A stretch of 64,000 nucleotides of DNA from positions 744,001 to 808,000 of the forward strand of contig NW_027488567.1 in NCBI RefSeq assembly GCF_050948215.1, read 5' to 3'. The position numbers and the translations under genes are program-made. The notes under the pieces are model-generated. The model searched no databases. It worked only from the letters and a program-made list of their open reading frames with translations, and had not been told where the DNA came from. Shown piece after piece: positions 23,401 to 38,600 of this stretch. The DNA is from Halictus rubicundus (Eukaryota; Arthropoda; Insecta; Hymenoptera; Halictidae). Numbering within the stretch: the stretch's first letter is position 1; every line of letters starts with the position of its first letter.

Positions 23401-26400
23401 TAGAGGATACCATAGGATAGAGGATAGGATAGGATTGAGGATAGGATAGTAAAGAGGACAGGATAGGATACAGGATACGATATTATAGAGGATAGGATAG
23501 GATAGAGGATAGGATAGGATAGAGGATAGGATAGGATAGAGGATAGGATACGGATAGAGGATAGGATAGAATAGAGGATAGGATAGAGGATAGGATAGAG
23601 GATTGGATAGGATAGAGGATATTATAGGATGGAGGATAGGATAGGATAGCGGATAGGATAGTATGGAGTATACGATTCAATTGAGGATAGGATAGGGTTG
23701 AGGATAGGATAGGATAGTGGATAGGAGAAGGTAGAGGATAGGATAGGATAGAGGATAGGATACGATAGAGGATAGGATAGAGAATAGGATAGGATAGAGG
23801 ATAGGGGATTGGATCGGATACAGGATAGGAGACGGTAGAGGATTGGATAGAATAGAGGATAGGATAGGATAGAGGATATTATAGGATAGAGGATAGGATA
23901 GGATCGATGTTAGGATAGGAAAGATTACAGGATAGGATACAGGATACGATATTATAGAGGATAGGATAGGATAGAGGATAGGATAGCATAGAGGATAGGA
24001 TAGGATAGAGGATAGGATAGGATATAGGAAAGGATAGGATAGAGGATAGGATAGGATAGAGGATAGGATAGGATAGAGGATAGGATAGGATAGATGATTG
24101 GATAGGATAGAGGATACCAAAGGATAGAGGATAGGATAGGATTGAGGATAGGATAGGAAAGAGGACAGGATAGGATACAGGATACGATATTATAGAGGAT
24201 ACGATATTATAGAGGATAGGATAGGATAGAGGATAGGATAGGATAGAGGATAGGATAGGATAGAGGATAGGATAGGACAGAGGATAGGATAGGATAGAGG
24301 ATAGGATACGGATAGAGGATAGGATAGGATAAAGGATAGGATGGAGGATAGGATAGAGGATTGGATAGGATAGAGGATATTATAGGATAGAGGATAGGAT
24401 AGGATAGCGAATAGGATAGTATGGAGTATACGATAGAATTGAGGATAGGATAGGGTTGAGGATAGGATAGGATAGAGGATAGGAGAAGATAGAGGATAGG
24501 ATAGGATAGAGGATAGGATACGATAGAGGATAGGATAGAGAATAGGATAGGATAGAGGATAGGGGATTGGATCGGATACAGGATAGGAGACGGTAGAGGA
24601 TTGGATAGGATAGAGGATATTATAGGATAGAGGATAGGATAGGATTGATGATAGGATAGGAAAGATTACAGGATAGGATACAGGATACGATATCATAGAG
24701 GATACGATATTATAGAGGATAGGATAGGATAGAGGATAGGATACGATATAGGATAGGATAGGATAGAGGATAAGATAGGATAGAGGATAACATAGGGGAT
24801 TGGATAGGATACAGGATAGGAGACGATAGAGGATAGGATAGGATTGATGATAGGATAGGAAAGATTACAGGATAGGATACAGGATACGACATTACAGAGG
24901 ATAGGATAGGATAGAGGATAGGATAGGATGGAGGATAGGATAGGATAGAGGATAGGATAGGATAGAGGATAGGATAGGGTAGAGGATAGGATAGGATATA
25001 GGATAGGATAGGATAGAGGATAGGATAGGATAGATGATAGGATAGGATAGAGGATTGGATAGGATAGAGGATACCATAGGATAGAGGATTGGATAGGATA
25101 GAGGATACCATAGGATAGAGGATAGGATAGGATTGAGGATAGGATAGTAAAGAGGACAGGATAGGATACAGGATACGATATTATAGAGGATAGGATAGGA
25201 TACAGGATAGGAGACGATAGAGGATAGGATAGGATTGATGATAGGATAGGAAAGATTACAGGATAGGATACAGGATACGACATTATAGAGGATAGGATAG
25301 GATAGAGGATAGGATAGAATTGAGGATAGGATAGGGTTGAGGATAGGATAGGAAAGAGGATAGGATAGGATAGAGGATAGGATAGGATAGAGGATAGGAT
25401 AGGATAGAGCATAGGATATGATAGATGATAGGATATAATAGAGGATTGGATAGGATAGAGGATACAAAAGGATAGAGGATAGGATAGGATTGAGGATAGG
25501 ATAGGATAGAGGATAGGATAGGATAGAGGATAGGATAGGATAGAGCATAGGATATGATAGATGATAGGATATAATAGAGGATTGGATAGGATAGAGGATA
25601 CCAAAGGATAGAGGATAGGATAGGATTGAGGATAGGATAGGGAAGAGGGCAGGATAGGATACAGGATACGATATTATAGAGGATACGATATTATAGAGGA
25701 TAGAGGATAGGATAGAGGATAGGATAGGATAGGATAGAGGATAGGATAGGATAGAGGATAGGATAGGATAGAGGATAGGATAGGACAGAGGATAGGATAG
25801 GATAGAGGATAGGATAGGATAGAGGATAGGATAGGATAGAGGATAGGATGGTATACAGGATAGGATAGGATAGACGATAGGATAGGATAGAGGATAGGAT
25901 AGGATAGAGGATAGGATAGGATAGAGGATAGGATAGGATAGAGGATAGGATACGATAGAGGATAGGATAGAGAATAGGATAGGATAGAGGATAGGGGATT
26001 GGATCGGATACAGGATAGGAGACGGTAGAGGATTGGATAGGATAGAGGATAGGATAGGATAGAGGATATTATAGGATAGAGGATAGGATAGGATCGATGT
26101 TAGGATAGGAAAGATTACAGGATAGGATACAGGATACGATATTATAGAGGATACGATATTATAGAGGATAGGATAGGATAGAGGATAGGATAGGATAGAG
26201 GATAGGATAGGATAGAGGATAGGATAGGATAGAGGATAGGATAGGATAGAGGATAGGATAGGATATAGGATAGGATAGGATAGAGGATAGGATAGGATAG
26301 ATGATAGGATAGGATAGAGGATTGGATAGGATAGAGGATACCATAGGATAGAGGATAGGATAGGATTGAGGATAGGATAGTAAAGAGGACAGGATAGGAT

Positions 26401-28660
26401 ACAGGATACGATATTATAGAGGATAGGATAGGATAGAGGATAGGATAGGATAGAGGATAGGATAGGATAGATGATTGGATAGGATAGAGGATACCAAAGG
26501 ATAGAGGATAGGATAGGATTGAGGATAGGATAGGAAAGAGGACAGGATAGGATACAGGATACGATATTATAGAGGATACGATATTATAGAGGATAGGATA
26601 GGATAGAGGATAGGATAGGATAGAGGATAGGATAGGATAGAGGATAGGATAGGACAGAGGATAGGATAGGATAGAGGATAGGATAGGATAGAGGATAGGA
26701 TACGGATAGAGGATAGGATAGGATAAAGGATAGGATGGAGGATAGGATAGAGGATTGGATAGGATAGAGGATATTATAGGATAGAGGATAGGATAGGATA
26801 GCGGATAGGATAGTATGGAGTATACGATAGAATTGAGGATAGGATAGGGTTGAGGATAGGATAGGATAGAGGATAGGAGAAGATAGAGGATAGGATAGGA
26901 TAGAGGATAGGATACGATAGAGGATAGGATAGAGAATAGGATAGGATAGAGGATAGGGGATTGGATCGGATACAGGATAGGAGACGGTAGAGGATTGGAT
27001 AGGATAGAGGATATTATAGGATAGAGGATAGGATAGGATTGATGATAGGATAGGAAAGATTACAGGATAGGATACAGGATACGATATCATAGAGGATACG
27101 ATATTATAGAGGATAGGATAGGATAGAGGATAGGATACGATATAGGATAGGATAGGATAGAGGATAAGATAGGATAGAGGATAACATAGGGGATTGGATA
27201 GGATACAGGATAGGAGACGATAGAGGATAGGATAGGATTGATGATAGGATAGGAAAGATTACAGGATAGGATACAGGATACGACATTACAGAGGATAGGA
27301 TAGGATAGAGGATAGGATAGGATGGAGGATAGGATAGGATAGAGGATAGGATAGGATAGAGGATAGGATAGGATTGAGGATAGGATAGTAAAGAGGACAG
27401 GATAGGATACAGGATACGATATTATAGAGGATAGGATAGGATACAGGATAGGAGACGATAGAGGATAGGATAGGATTGATGATAGGATAGGAAAGATTAC
27501 AGGATAGGATACAGGATACGACATTATAGAGGATAGGATAGGATAGAGGATAGGATAGAATTGAGGATAGGATAGGGTTGAGGATAGGATAGGAAAGAGG
27601 ATAGGATAGGATAGAGGATAGGATAGGATAGAGGATAGGATAGGATAGAGCATAGGATATGATAGATGATAGGATATAATAGAGGATTGGATAGGATAGA
27701 GGATACAAAAGGATAGAGGATAGGATAGGATTGAGGATAGGATAGGATAGAGGATAGGATAGGATAGAGAATAGGATAGGATAGAGCATAGGATATGATA
27801 GATGATAGGATATAATAGAGGATTGGATAGGATAGAGGATACCAAAGGATAGAGGATAGGATAGGATTGAGGATAGGATAGGGAAGAGGACAGGATAGGA
27901 TACAGGATACGATATTATAGAGGATACGATATTGTAGAGGATAGAGGATAGGATAGAGGATAGGATAGAGGATAGGATAGAGGATAGGATAGGATAGGAT
28001 AGAGGATAGGATAGGATAGAGGATAGGATAGGATAGAGGATAGGATAGGACAGAGGATAGGATAGGATAGAGGATAGGATAGGATAGAGGATAGGATAGG
28101 ATAGAGGATAGGATGGTATACAGGATAGGATAGGATAGACGATAGGATAGGATAGAGGATAGGATAGGATAGAGGATAGGATAGGATAGAGGATAGGATA
28201 GGATAGAGGATAGGATACGATAGAGGATAGGATAGAGAATAGGATAGGATAGAGGATAGGGGATTGGATCGGATACAGGATAGGAGACGGTAGAGGATTG
28301 GATAGGATAGAGGATAGGATAGGATAGAGGATATTATAGGATAGAGGATAGGATAGGATCGATGTTAGGATAGGAAAGATTACAGGATAGGATACAGGAT
28401 ACGATATTATAGAGGATACGATATTATAGAGGATAGGATAGGATAGAGGATAGGATAGGATAGAGGATAGGATAGGATAGAGGATAGGATAGGATAGAGG
28501 ATAGGATAGGATATAGGATAGGATAGGATAGAGGATAGGATAGGATAGATGATAGGATAGGATAGAGGATTGGATAGGATAGAGGATACCATAGGATAGA
28601 GGATAGGATAGGATTGAGGATAGGATAGTAAAGAGGACAGGATAGGATACAGGATACGAT
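20440..28660 (+). repeat. Three large related higher-order repeat copies in block II
   Basis: The rare variant CGATATCATAGAGG occurs at 20661 (read from ATCAT), 24692 and 27086, with a long shared series of variants after it. A second anchor, shared further downstream in each copy, lies at 21760, 25604 and 27845. Between the first and second copies the anchor offsets are 4031 and 3844 (difference 187 = 11x17). Between the second and third they are 2394 and 2241 (difference 153 = 9x17). A fourth, partial relative lies near 32130-33360. The copies are diverged by few substitutions but differ by monomer-sized gains and losses. Confidence 0.75.
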
Positions 28661-28920
28661 ATTATAGAGGATAGGATAGGATAGAGGATAGGATAGGATA
28701 GAGGATAGGATACGGATAGAGGATAGGATAGAATAGAGGATAGGATAGAGGATAGGATAGAGGATACCAAAGGATAGAGGATAGGATAGGATTGAGGATA
28801 GGATAGGATAGAGGATAGGATAGGATAGAGGATAGGATACGGATAGAGGATAGGATAGAATAGAGGATAGGATAGAGGATAGGATAGAGGATTGGATAGG
28901 ATAGAGGATATTATAGGATA

Positions 28921-31440
28921 GAGGATAGGATAGGATAGCGGATAGGATAGTATGGAGTATACGATTCAATTGAGGATAGGATAGGGTTGAGGATAGGATA
29001 GGATAGTGGATAGGAGAAGGTAGAGGATAGGATAGGATAGAGGATAGGATACGATAGAGGATAGGATAGAGAATAGGATAGGATAGAGGATAGGGGATTG
29101 GATCGGATACAGGATAGGAGACGGTAGAGGATTGGATAGGATAGAGGATAGGATAGGATAGAGGATAGGATAGGATAGAGGATAGGATAGGATAGAGGAT
29201 AGGATAGGATAGAGGATAGGATAGGATATATGATAGGATAGGATAGAGGATAGGATAGGATAGATGATAGGATAGGATAGAGGATTGGATAGGATAGAGG
29301 ATACCATAGGATAGAGGATAGGATAGGATTGAGGATAGGGTAGTAAAGAGGACAGGATAGGATACAGGATACGATATTATAGAGGATAGGATAGGATAGA
29401 GGATAGGATAGGATAGAGGATAGGATACGGATAGAGGATAGGATAGAATAGAGGATAGGATAGAGGATAGGATAGAGGATTGGATAGGATAGAGGATATT
29501 ATAGGATAGAGGATAGGATAGAGGATAGGATAGAGTATTGGATAGGATAGAGGATATTATAGGATAGAGGATAGGATAGGATAGCGGATAGGATAGTATG
29601 GAGTATACGATTCCATTGAGGATAGGATAGGGTTGAGGATAGGATAGGATAGTGGATAGGAGAAGGTAGAGGATAGGATAGGATAGAGGATAGGATACGA
29701 TAGAGGATAGGATAGAGAATAGGATAGGATAGAGGATAGGGGATTGGATCGGATACAGGATAGGAGACGGTAGAGGATTGGATAGGATAGAGGATAGGAT
29801 AGAGGATTGGATAGGATAGAGGATATTATAGGATAGAGGATAGGATAGGATAGCGGATAGGATAGTATGGAGTATACGATTCAATTGAGGATAGGATAGG
29901 GTTGAGGATAGGATAGGATAGTGGATAGGAGAAGGTAGAGGATAGGATAGGATAGAGGATAGGATACGATAGAGGATAGGATAGAGAATAGGATAGGATA
30001 GAGGATAGGGGATTGGATCGGATACAGGATAGGAGACGGTAGAGGATTGGATAGGATAGAGGATAGGATAGGATAGAGGATAGGATAGGATAGAGGATAG
30101 GATAGGATAGAGGATAGGATAGGATAGAGGAAAGGATAGGATAGAGGATAGGATAGGATATATGATAGGATAGGATAGAGGATAGGATAGGATAGATGAT
30201 AGGATAGGATAGAGGATTGGATAGGATAGAGGATACCATAGGATAGAGTATAGGATAGGATTGAGGATAGGATAGTAAAGAGGACAGGATAGGATACAGG
30301 ATACGATATTATAGAGGATAGGATAGGATAGAGGATAGGATAGGATAGAGGATAGGATAGGATAGAGGATAGGATACGGATAGAGGATAGGATAGAATAG
30401 AGGATAGGATAGAGGATAGGATAGAGGATTGGATAGGATAGAGGATATTATAGGATAGAGGATAGGATAGAGGATAGGATAGAGGATTGGATAGGATAGA
30501 GGATAGTATAGGATAGAGGATAGGATAGGATAGCGGATAGGATAGTATGGAGTATACGATTCCATTGAGGATAGGATAGGGTTGAGGATAGGATAGGATA
30601 GTGGATAGGAGAAGGTAGAGGATAGGATAGGATAGAGGATAGGATACGATAGAGGATAGGATAGAGAATAGGATAGGATAGAGGATAGGGGATTGGATCG
30701 GATACAGGATAGGAGACGGTAGAGGATTGGATAGGATAGAGGATAGGATAGAGGATTGGATAGGATAGCGGATAGGATAGTATGGAGTATACGATTCAAT
30801 TGAGGATAGGATAGGTTTGAGGATAGGATAGGATAGTGGATAGGAGAAGATAGAGGATAGGATAGGATAGAGGATAGGATACGATAGAGGATAGGATAGA
30901 GAATAGGATAGGATAGAGGATAGGGGATTGGATCGGATACAGGATAGGAGACGGTAGAGGATTGGATAGGATAGAGGATAGGATAGGATAGAGGATAGGA
31001 TAGGATAGAGGATAGGATAGGATATATGATAGGATAGGATAGAGGATAGGATAGGATAGATGATAGGATAGGATAGAGGATTGGATAGGATAGAGGATAC
31101 CATAGGATAGAGGATAGGATAGGATTGAGGATAGGATAGTAAAGAGGACAGGATAGGATACAGGATACGATATTATAGAGGATAGGATAGGATAGAGGAT
31201 AGGATAGGATAGAGGATAGGATAGGATAGAGGATAGGATACGGATAGAGGATAGGATAGAATAGAGGATAGGATAGAGGATAGGATAGAGGATTGGATAG
31301 GATAGAGGATATTATAGGATAGAGGATAGGATAGAGGATAGGATAGAGGATTGGATAGGATAGAGGATATTATAGGATAGAGGATAGGATAGGATAGCGG
31401 ATAGGATAGTATGGAGTATACGATTCCATTGAGGATAGGA
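28921..31440 (+). repeat. Roughly 0.9-kb tandem higher-order repeats
   Basis: The marker ACGATTCAATTGAGG occurs at 28961, 29876 and 30791, spaced exactly 915 bp twice. A sister marker, ACGATTCCATTGAGG, occurs near 29607, 30556 and 31420. Distances between adjacent unlike markers include 646, 680 and 629 bp, all multiples of 17. The same CAATTG marker appears near 22728 and 23675 (947 bp apart) and 34768. Confidence 0.75.
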
Positions 31441-34400
31441 TAGGGTTGAGGATAGGATAGGATAGTGGATAGGAGAAGGTAGAGGATAGGATAGGATAGA
31501 GGATAGGATACGATAGAGGATAGGATAGAGAATAGGATAGGATAGAGGATAGGGGATTGGATCGGATACAGGATAGGAGACGGTAGAGGATTGGATAGGA
31601 TAGAGGATAGGATAGAGGATTGGATAGGATAGAGGATATTATAGGATAGAGGATAGGATAGGATAGCGGATAGGATAGGATCGAGTATAGGATAGAATTG
31701 AGGATAGGATAGGGTTGAGGATAGGATAGGAAAGAGGACAGGATAGGATAGAGGATAGGATAGGATAGAGGATATGATAGGATAGAGGATAGCATAGGAT
31801 AGAGGATAGGATAGGATAGAGGATAACATAGGGGATTGGATAGGATAGAGGATAGGAGACGATAGAGGATAGGATAGGATTGATGATAGGATAGGATAGA
31901 TGATATTATAGGAAAGAGGGTAGGGTATGATAGTGGATACGATATTATAGAGGATAGGATAGGTTAGGGTATAGGATAGGATGGAGGATAGGATAGGATA
32001 GAGGATAAGATAGGATAGAGTATAACATAGGAGATTGGATAGGATAGAGGATAGGAGACGATAGAGGATAGGATAGGATTGATGATAGGATAGGAAAGTT
32101 TACAGGATAGGATACAGGATACGATATTATAGAGGATACGATATTATAGAGGATAGGATAGGATAGAGGATAGGATAGGATAGAGGATAGAATAGGATAG
32201 AGGATAGGATAGGATATAGGATAGGATAGGATAGAGGATAGGATAGGATAGAGGATAGGATAGGATAGATGATTGGATAGGATAGAGGATACCAAAGGAT
32301 AGAGGATAGGATAGGATTGAGGATAGGATAGGAAAGAGGACAGGATAGGATACAGGATACGATATTATAGAGGATAGGATAGGATAGAGGATAGGATAGG
32401 ATAGATGATTGGATAGGATAGAGGATTGGATAGGATAGAGGATACCATAGGATAGAGGATTGGATAGGATAGAGGATACCATAGGATAGAGGATAGGATA
32501 GGATTGAGGATAGGATAGTAAAGAGGACAGGATAGGATACAGGATACGATATTATAGAGGATAGGATAGGATACAGGATAGGAGACGATAGAGGATAGGA
32601 TAGGATTGATGATAGGATAGGAAAGATTACAGGATAGGATACAGGATACGACATTATAGAGGATAGGATAGGATAGAGGATAGGATAGAATTGAGGATAG
32701 GATAGGGTTGAGGATAGGATAGGAAAGAGGATAGGATAGGATAGAGGATAGGATAGGATAGAGGATAGGATAGGATAGAGCATAGGATATGATAGATGAT
32801 AGGATATAATAGAGGATTGGATAGGATAGAGGATACCAAAGGATAGAGGATAGGATAGGATTGAGGATAGGATAGGATAGAGGATAGGATAGGATAGAGG
32901 ATAGGATAGGATAGAGCATAGGATATGATAGATGATAGGATATAATAGAGGATTGGATAGGATAGAGGATACCAAAGGATAGAGGATAGGATAGGATTGA
33001 GGATAGGATAGGGAAGAGGACAGGATAGGATACAGGATACGATATTATAGAGGATACGATATTATAGAGGATAGAGGATAGGATAGAGGATAGGATAGGA
33101 TAGGATAGAGGATAGGATAGGATAGAGGATAGGATAGGATAGAGGATAGGATAGGACAGAGGATAGGATAGGATAGAGGATAGGATAGGATAGAGGATAG
33201 GATAGGATAGAGGATAGGATGGTATACAGGATAGGATAGGATAGACGATAGGATAGGATAGAGGATAGGATAGGATATAGGATAGGATAGGATAGAGGAT
33301 AGGATAGGATAGAGGATAGGATAGGATAGATGATTGGATAGGATAGAGGATACCAAAGGATAGAGGATAGGATAGGATTGAGGATAGGATAGGAAAGAGG
33401 ACAGGATAGGATACAGGATACGATATTATAGAGGATACGATATTATAGAGGATAGGATAGGATAGAGGATAGGATAGGATAGAGGTTAGGATAGGATAGA
33501 GGATAGGATAGGGCAGAGGATAGGATAGGATAGAGGATAGGATAAGATAGAGGATAGGATACGGATAGAGGATACGATAGGATAAAGGATAGGATAGAGG
33601 ATAGGATAGGATAGAGGATAGGAGAAGATAGAGGATAGGATAGGATAGAGGATAGGATACGATAGAGGATAGGATAGAGAATAGGATAGGATAGAGGATA
33701 GGGGATTGGATCGGATACAGGATAGGAGACGGTAGAGGATTGGATAGGATAGAGGATATTATAGGATAGAGGATAGGATAGGATTGACGATAGGATAGGA
33801 AAGATTACAGGATAGGATACAGGATACGATATTATAGAGGATACGATATTATAGAGGATAGGGTAGGATAGAGGATAGGATAGGACATAGGATAGGATAG
33901 GATAGAGGATAAGATAGGATAGAGGATAACATAGGGGATTGGATAGGATACAGGATAGGAGACGATAGAGGATAGGATAGGATTGATGATAGGATAGGAA
34001 AGATTACAGGATAGGATAGAGGATACGACATTATAGAGGATAGGATAGGATAGAGGATAGGATAGGATAGAGGATAGGATAGGATATAGGATAGGATAGA
34101 GGATAGGATAGGATAGAGGATAGGATAGGATAGATGATAGGATAGGATAGAGGATTGGATAGGATAGAGGATACCATAGGATAGAGGATTGGATAGGATA
34201 GAGGATACCATAGGATAGAGGATAGGATAGGATTGAGGATAGGATAGTAAAGAGGACAGGATAGCATACAGGATACGATATTATAGAGGATAGGATAGGA
34301 TAGAGGATAGGATAGGATAGAGGATAGGATAGGATAGAGGATAGGATACGGATAGAGGATAGGATAGAATAGAGGATAGGATAGAGGATAGGATAGAGGA

Positions 34401-35670
34401 TTGGATAGGATAGAGGATATTATAGGATAGAGGATAGGATAGGATATAGGATAGGATAGGATAGAGGATAGGATAGGATAGATGATAGGATAGGATAGAG
34501 GATTGGATATGATAGAGGATACCATAGGATAGAGGATAGGATAGGATTGAGGTTAGGATAGTAAAGAGGACAGGATAGGATACAGGATACGATATTATAG
34601 AGGATAGGATAGGATAGAGGATAGGATAGGATAGAGGATAGGATACGGATAGAGGATAGGATAGAATAGAGGATAGGATAGAGGATAGGATAGAGGATTG
34701 GATAGGATAGAGGATATTATAGGATAGAGGATAGGATAGGATAGCGGATAGGATAGTATGGAGTATACGATTCAATTGAGGATAGGATAGGGTTGAGGAT
34801 AGGATAGGATAGTGGATAGGAGAAGGTAGAGGATAGGATAGGATAGACGATAGGATACGATAGAGGATAGGATAGAGAATAGGATAGGATAGAGGATAGG
34901 GGATTGGATCGGATACAGGATAGGAGACGGTAGAGGATTGGATAGGATAGAGGATAGGATAGAGGATTGGATAGGATGGAGGATATTATAGGATAGAGGA
35001 TAGGATAGGATAGCGGATAGGATAGGATCGAGTATAGGATAGAATTGAGGATAGGATAGGGTTGAGGATAGGATAGGAAAGAGGACAGGATAGGATAGAG
35101 GATAGGATAGGATAGAGGATATGATAGGATAGAGGATAGCATAGGATAGAGGATAGGATAGGATAGAGGATAACATAGGGGATTGGATAGGATAGAGGAT
35201 AACATAGGGGATTGGATAGGATAGAGGATAGGAGACGATAGAGGATAGGATAGGATTGATGATAGGATAGGATAGATGATATTATAGGAAAGAGGATAGG
35301 ATATGATAGTGGATACGATATTATAGAGGATAGGATAGGTTAGGGTATAGGATAGGATGGAGGATAGGATAGGATAGAGGATAAGATAGGATAGAGTATA
35401 ACATAGGGGATTGGATAGGCTAGAGGATAGGAGACGATAGAGGATAGGATAGGATTGATGATAGGATAGGAAAGTTTACAGGATAGGATACAGGATACGA
35501 TATTATAGAGGATACGATATTATAGAGGATAGGATAGGATAGAGGATAGGATAGGATAGAGGATAGAATAGGATAGAGGATAGGATAGGATATAGGATAG
35601 GACAGGATAGAGGATAGGATAGGATAGAGGATAGGATAGGATAGATGATTGGATAGGATAGAGGATACCA
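31170..35670 (+). repeat. Paired higher-order block, copies about 3.35 kb apart
   Basis: The variant series ending at 31829 recurs ending at 35176 (offset 3347), and the series ending at 32295 recurs at 35671 (offset 3376). The 29-bp difference is explained by a local duplication of GATAACATAGGGGATTGG and flanking bases at about 35167-35224 (29 = 12 + 17). Both copies also share the unusual AGGTTAGGGTATAGG variant. Confidence 0.7.
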
Positions 35671-38600
35671 AAGGATAGAGGATAGGATGGGATTGAGGAT
35701 AGGATAGGAAAGAGGACAGGATAGGATACAGGATACGATATTATAGAGGATACGATATTATAGAGGATAGGATAGGATAGAGGATAGGATAGGATAGAGG
35801 ATAGGATAGGATAGAGGATAGGATAGGACACAGGATAGGATAGGATAGAGGATAGGATAGGATAGAGGATAGGATAGGATATAGGATAGGATAGGATAGG
35901 ATAGAGCATAGGATAGGATAGAGGATAGGATAGGATAGAGGATTGGATAGGATAGAGGATACCAAAGGATAGAGGATAAGATAGGAATGAGGATAGGATA
36001 GGAAAGAGGACAGGATAGGATACAGGATACGATATTATAGAGGATACTATATTATAGAGGATAGGATAGGATAGAGGATAGAATAGGATAGAGGATAGGA
36101 TAGGATAGAGGATAGGATAGGATAGAGGATAGGATAGGATAGAGGAAAGGATAGGACAGAGGATAGGATAGGATAGAGGATAGGATAGGATAGATGATAG
36201 GATGGGATAGAGGATAGGATAGGATAGAGGATACGATATTATAGAGGATAGGATAGGATAGAGGATAGGATAGGATAGAGGATAGGATAGGATATAGGAT
36301 AGGATAGGATAGAGGATAGGATAGGATAGAGGATAGGATAGGATAGAGGATAGGGTAGGATAGAGGATAGGATAGGATAGAGGATAGGATAGGATAGAGG
36401 ATAGGATAGGATATAGGATAGGATAGGATAGAGGATAGGATAGGATAGAGGATAGGACAGGATAGAGGATAGGATAGGATAGAGGATAGGATAGGATAGA
36501 GGATAGGATAGGACAGAGGATAGGATAGGATAGAGGATAGGATAGGATATAGGAAAGGATATGATAGAGGATACGATATTATAGAGGATAGGATAGGATA
36601 GGGGATAGGATAGGATAGAGGATAGGATAGGATAGAGGATAGGATAGGATAGAGGATAGGATAGGATAGAGGATACGATATTATAGAGGATAGGATAGGA
36701 TAGAGGATAGGATAGGATAGAGGATAGGATAGGATATAGGATAGGATAGGATAGAGGATAGGATAGGATAGAGGATAGGATAGGATAGAGGATAGGGTAG
36801 GATAGAGGATAGGATAGGATAGAGGATAGGATAGAGGATAGGATAGGATAGAGGATAGGATAGGATAGAGGATAGGATAGGACAGAGGATAGGATAGGAT
36901 ACAGCATACGATATTATAGAGGATACGATATTATAGAGGATAGGATAGGATAGAGGATAGGATAGGATAAAGGATAGGATAGGATAGAGGATAGGAGAGG
37001 ATAGAGTATAGGATAGGATAGAGGATAGGATACGGATAGAGGATAGGATAGGATAGAGGATAGGATAGAGGATAGGATAGAGGATAGGATAGAGAATAGG
37101 ATAGGATAGAGGATAGGGGATTGGATCGGATACAGTATAGGAGACGGTAGAGGATTGGATAGGATAGAGGATATTATAGGATAGAGGATAGGATAGGATG
37201 GAGGATAGGATAGGATACAGGATAAGATAGGATAGAGGATAACATAGGGGATTGGATAGGATAGAGGATAGGAGACGGTAGAGGATTGGATAGGATAGAG
37301 GATATTATAGGATAGAGGATAGGATAGGATGGAGGATAGGATAGGATAGAGGATAGGATAGGATAGAGGATAGGATAGGATATAGGATAGGATAGGATAG
37401 AGGATAGGATAGGATAGATGATAGGATAGGATAGAGGATTGGATAGGATAGAGGATACCATAGGATAGAGGATAGGATAGTAAAGAGGACAGGATAGGAC
37501 ACAGGATACGATATTATAGAGGATAGGATAGGATAGAGGATAGGATAGGATAGAGGATAGGATAGGATAGAGGATAGGATAGGAGAGAGGATAGGATAGG
37601 ATAGAGGATAGGATAGGATAGAGGATAGGATAGGATGGAGGATAGGATAGGATAGAGGATAGGATAGTAAAGAGGACAGGATAGGATACAGGATACGATA
37701 TTATAGATTATACGATATTATAGAGGATACGATAGGATAGAGGATAATATAGGATAGAGGATAGGATAGGAGAGAGGATAGGATAGGACAGAGGATAGGA
37801 TAGGATAGAGGATAGGATATTATAGAGGATAGGATAGGATAGAGGATAGGATATTATCGAGGATAGGATAAGTTTGAGGATAACATAGGGGATTGGATAG
37901 CATAGAGGATAGGAGACGATAGAGGACAGGATAGGTTTGATGATAGGATAGGAAAGAGGACAGGATAGGATACAGGATACGATATTATAGAGGATACGAT
38001 ATTATAGAGGATAGGATAGGATAGAGGATAGGATAGGATAGAGGATAAGATAGGATAGAGGATAGGATAGGATAGAGGATAGGATAGGATAGAACAGGAT
38101 AGAATAGAGGATAGGATAGGATAGAGGATAGGATAGGATAGAGGATATTATAGGATAGAGGATAGGATAGGATAGAGGATAACATAGGGGATTGGATAGG
38201 ATAGAGGATAGGAGACGATAGAGGATAGGATAGGATTGATGATAGGATAGGATAGATGATATTATAGGAAAGAGGATAGGATATGATAGAGGATACGATA
38301 TTATAGAGGATAGGATAGGATAGGGGATAACATAGGGGATTGGATAGGATAGAGGATAGGATAGGATTGATGATAGGATAGGAAAGAGGACAGGATAGGA
38401 TACAGGATACGATATTATAGAGGATATGATATTATAGAGGATAGGATAGGATAGAGGATAGGATAGGATAGAGGATAGGATAGGATGGAGGATAGGATAG
38501 GATAGAGGATAAGATAGGATAGAGGATAACATAGGGGATTGGATAGGATAGAGGATAGGAGACGATAGAGGATAGGATAGGATTGATGATAGGATAGGAA

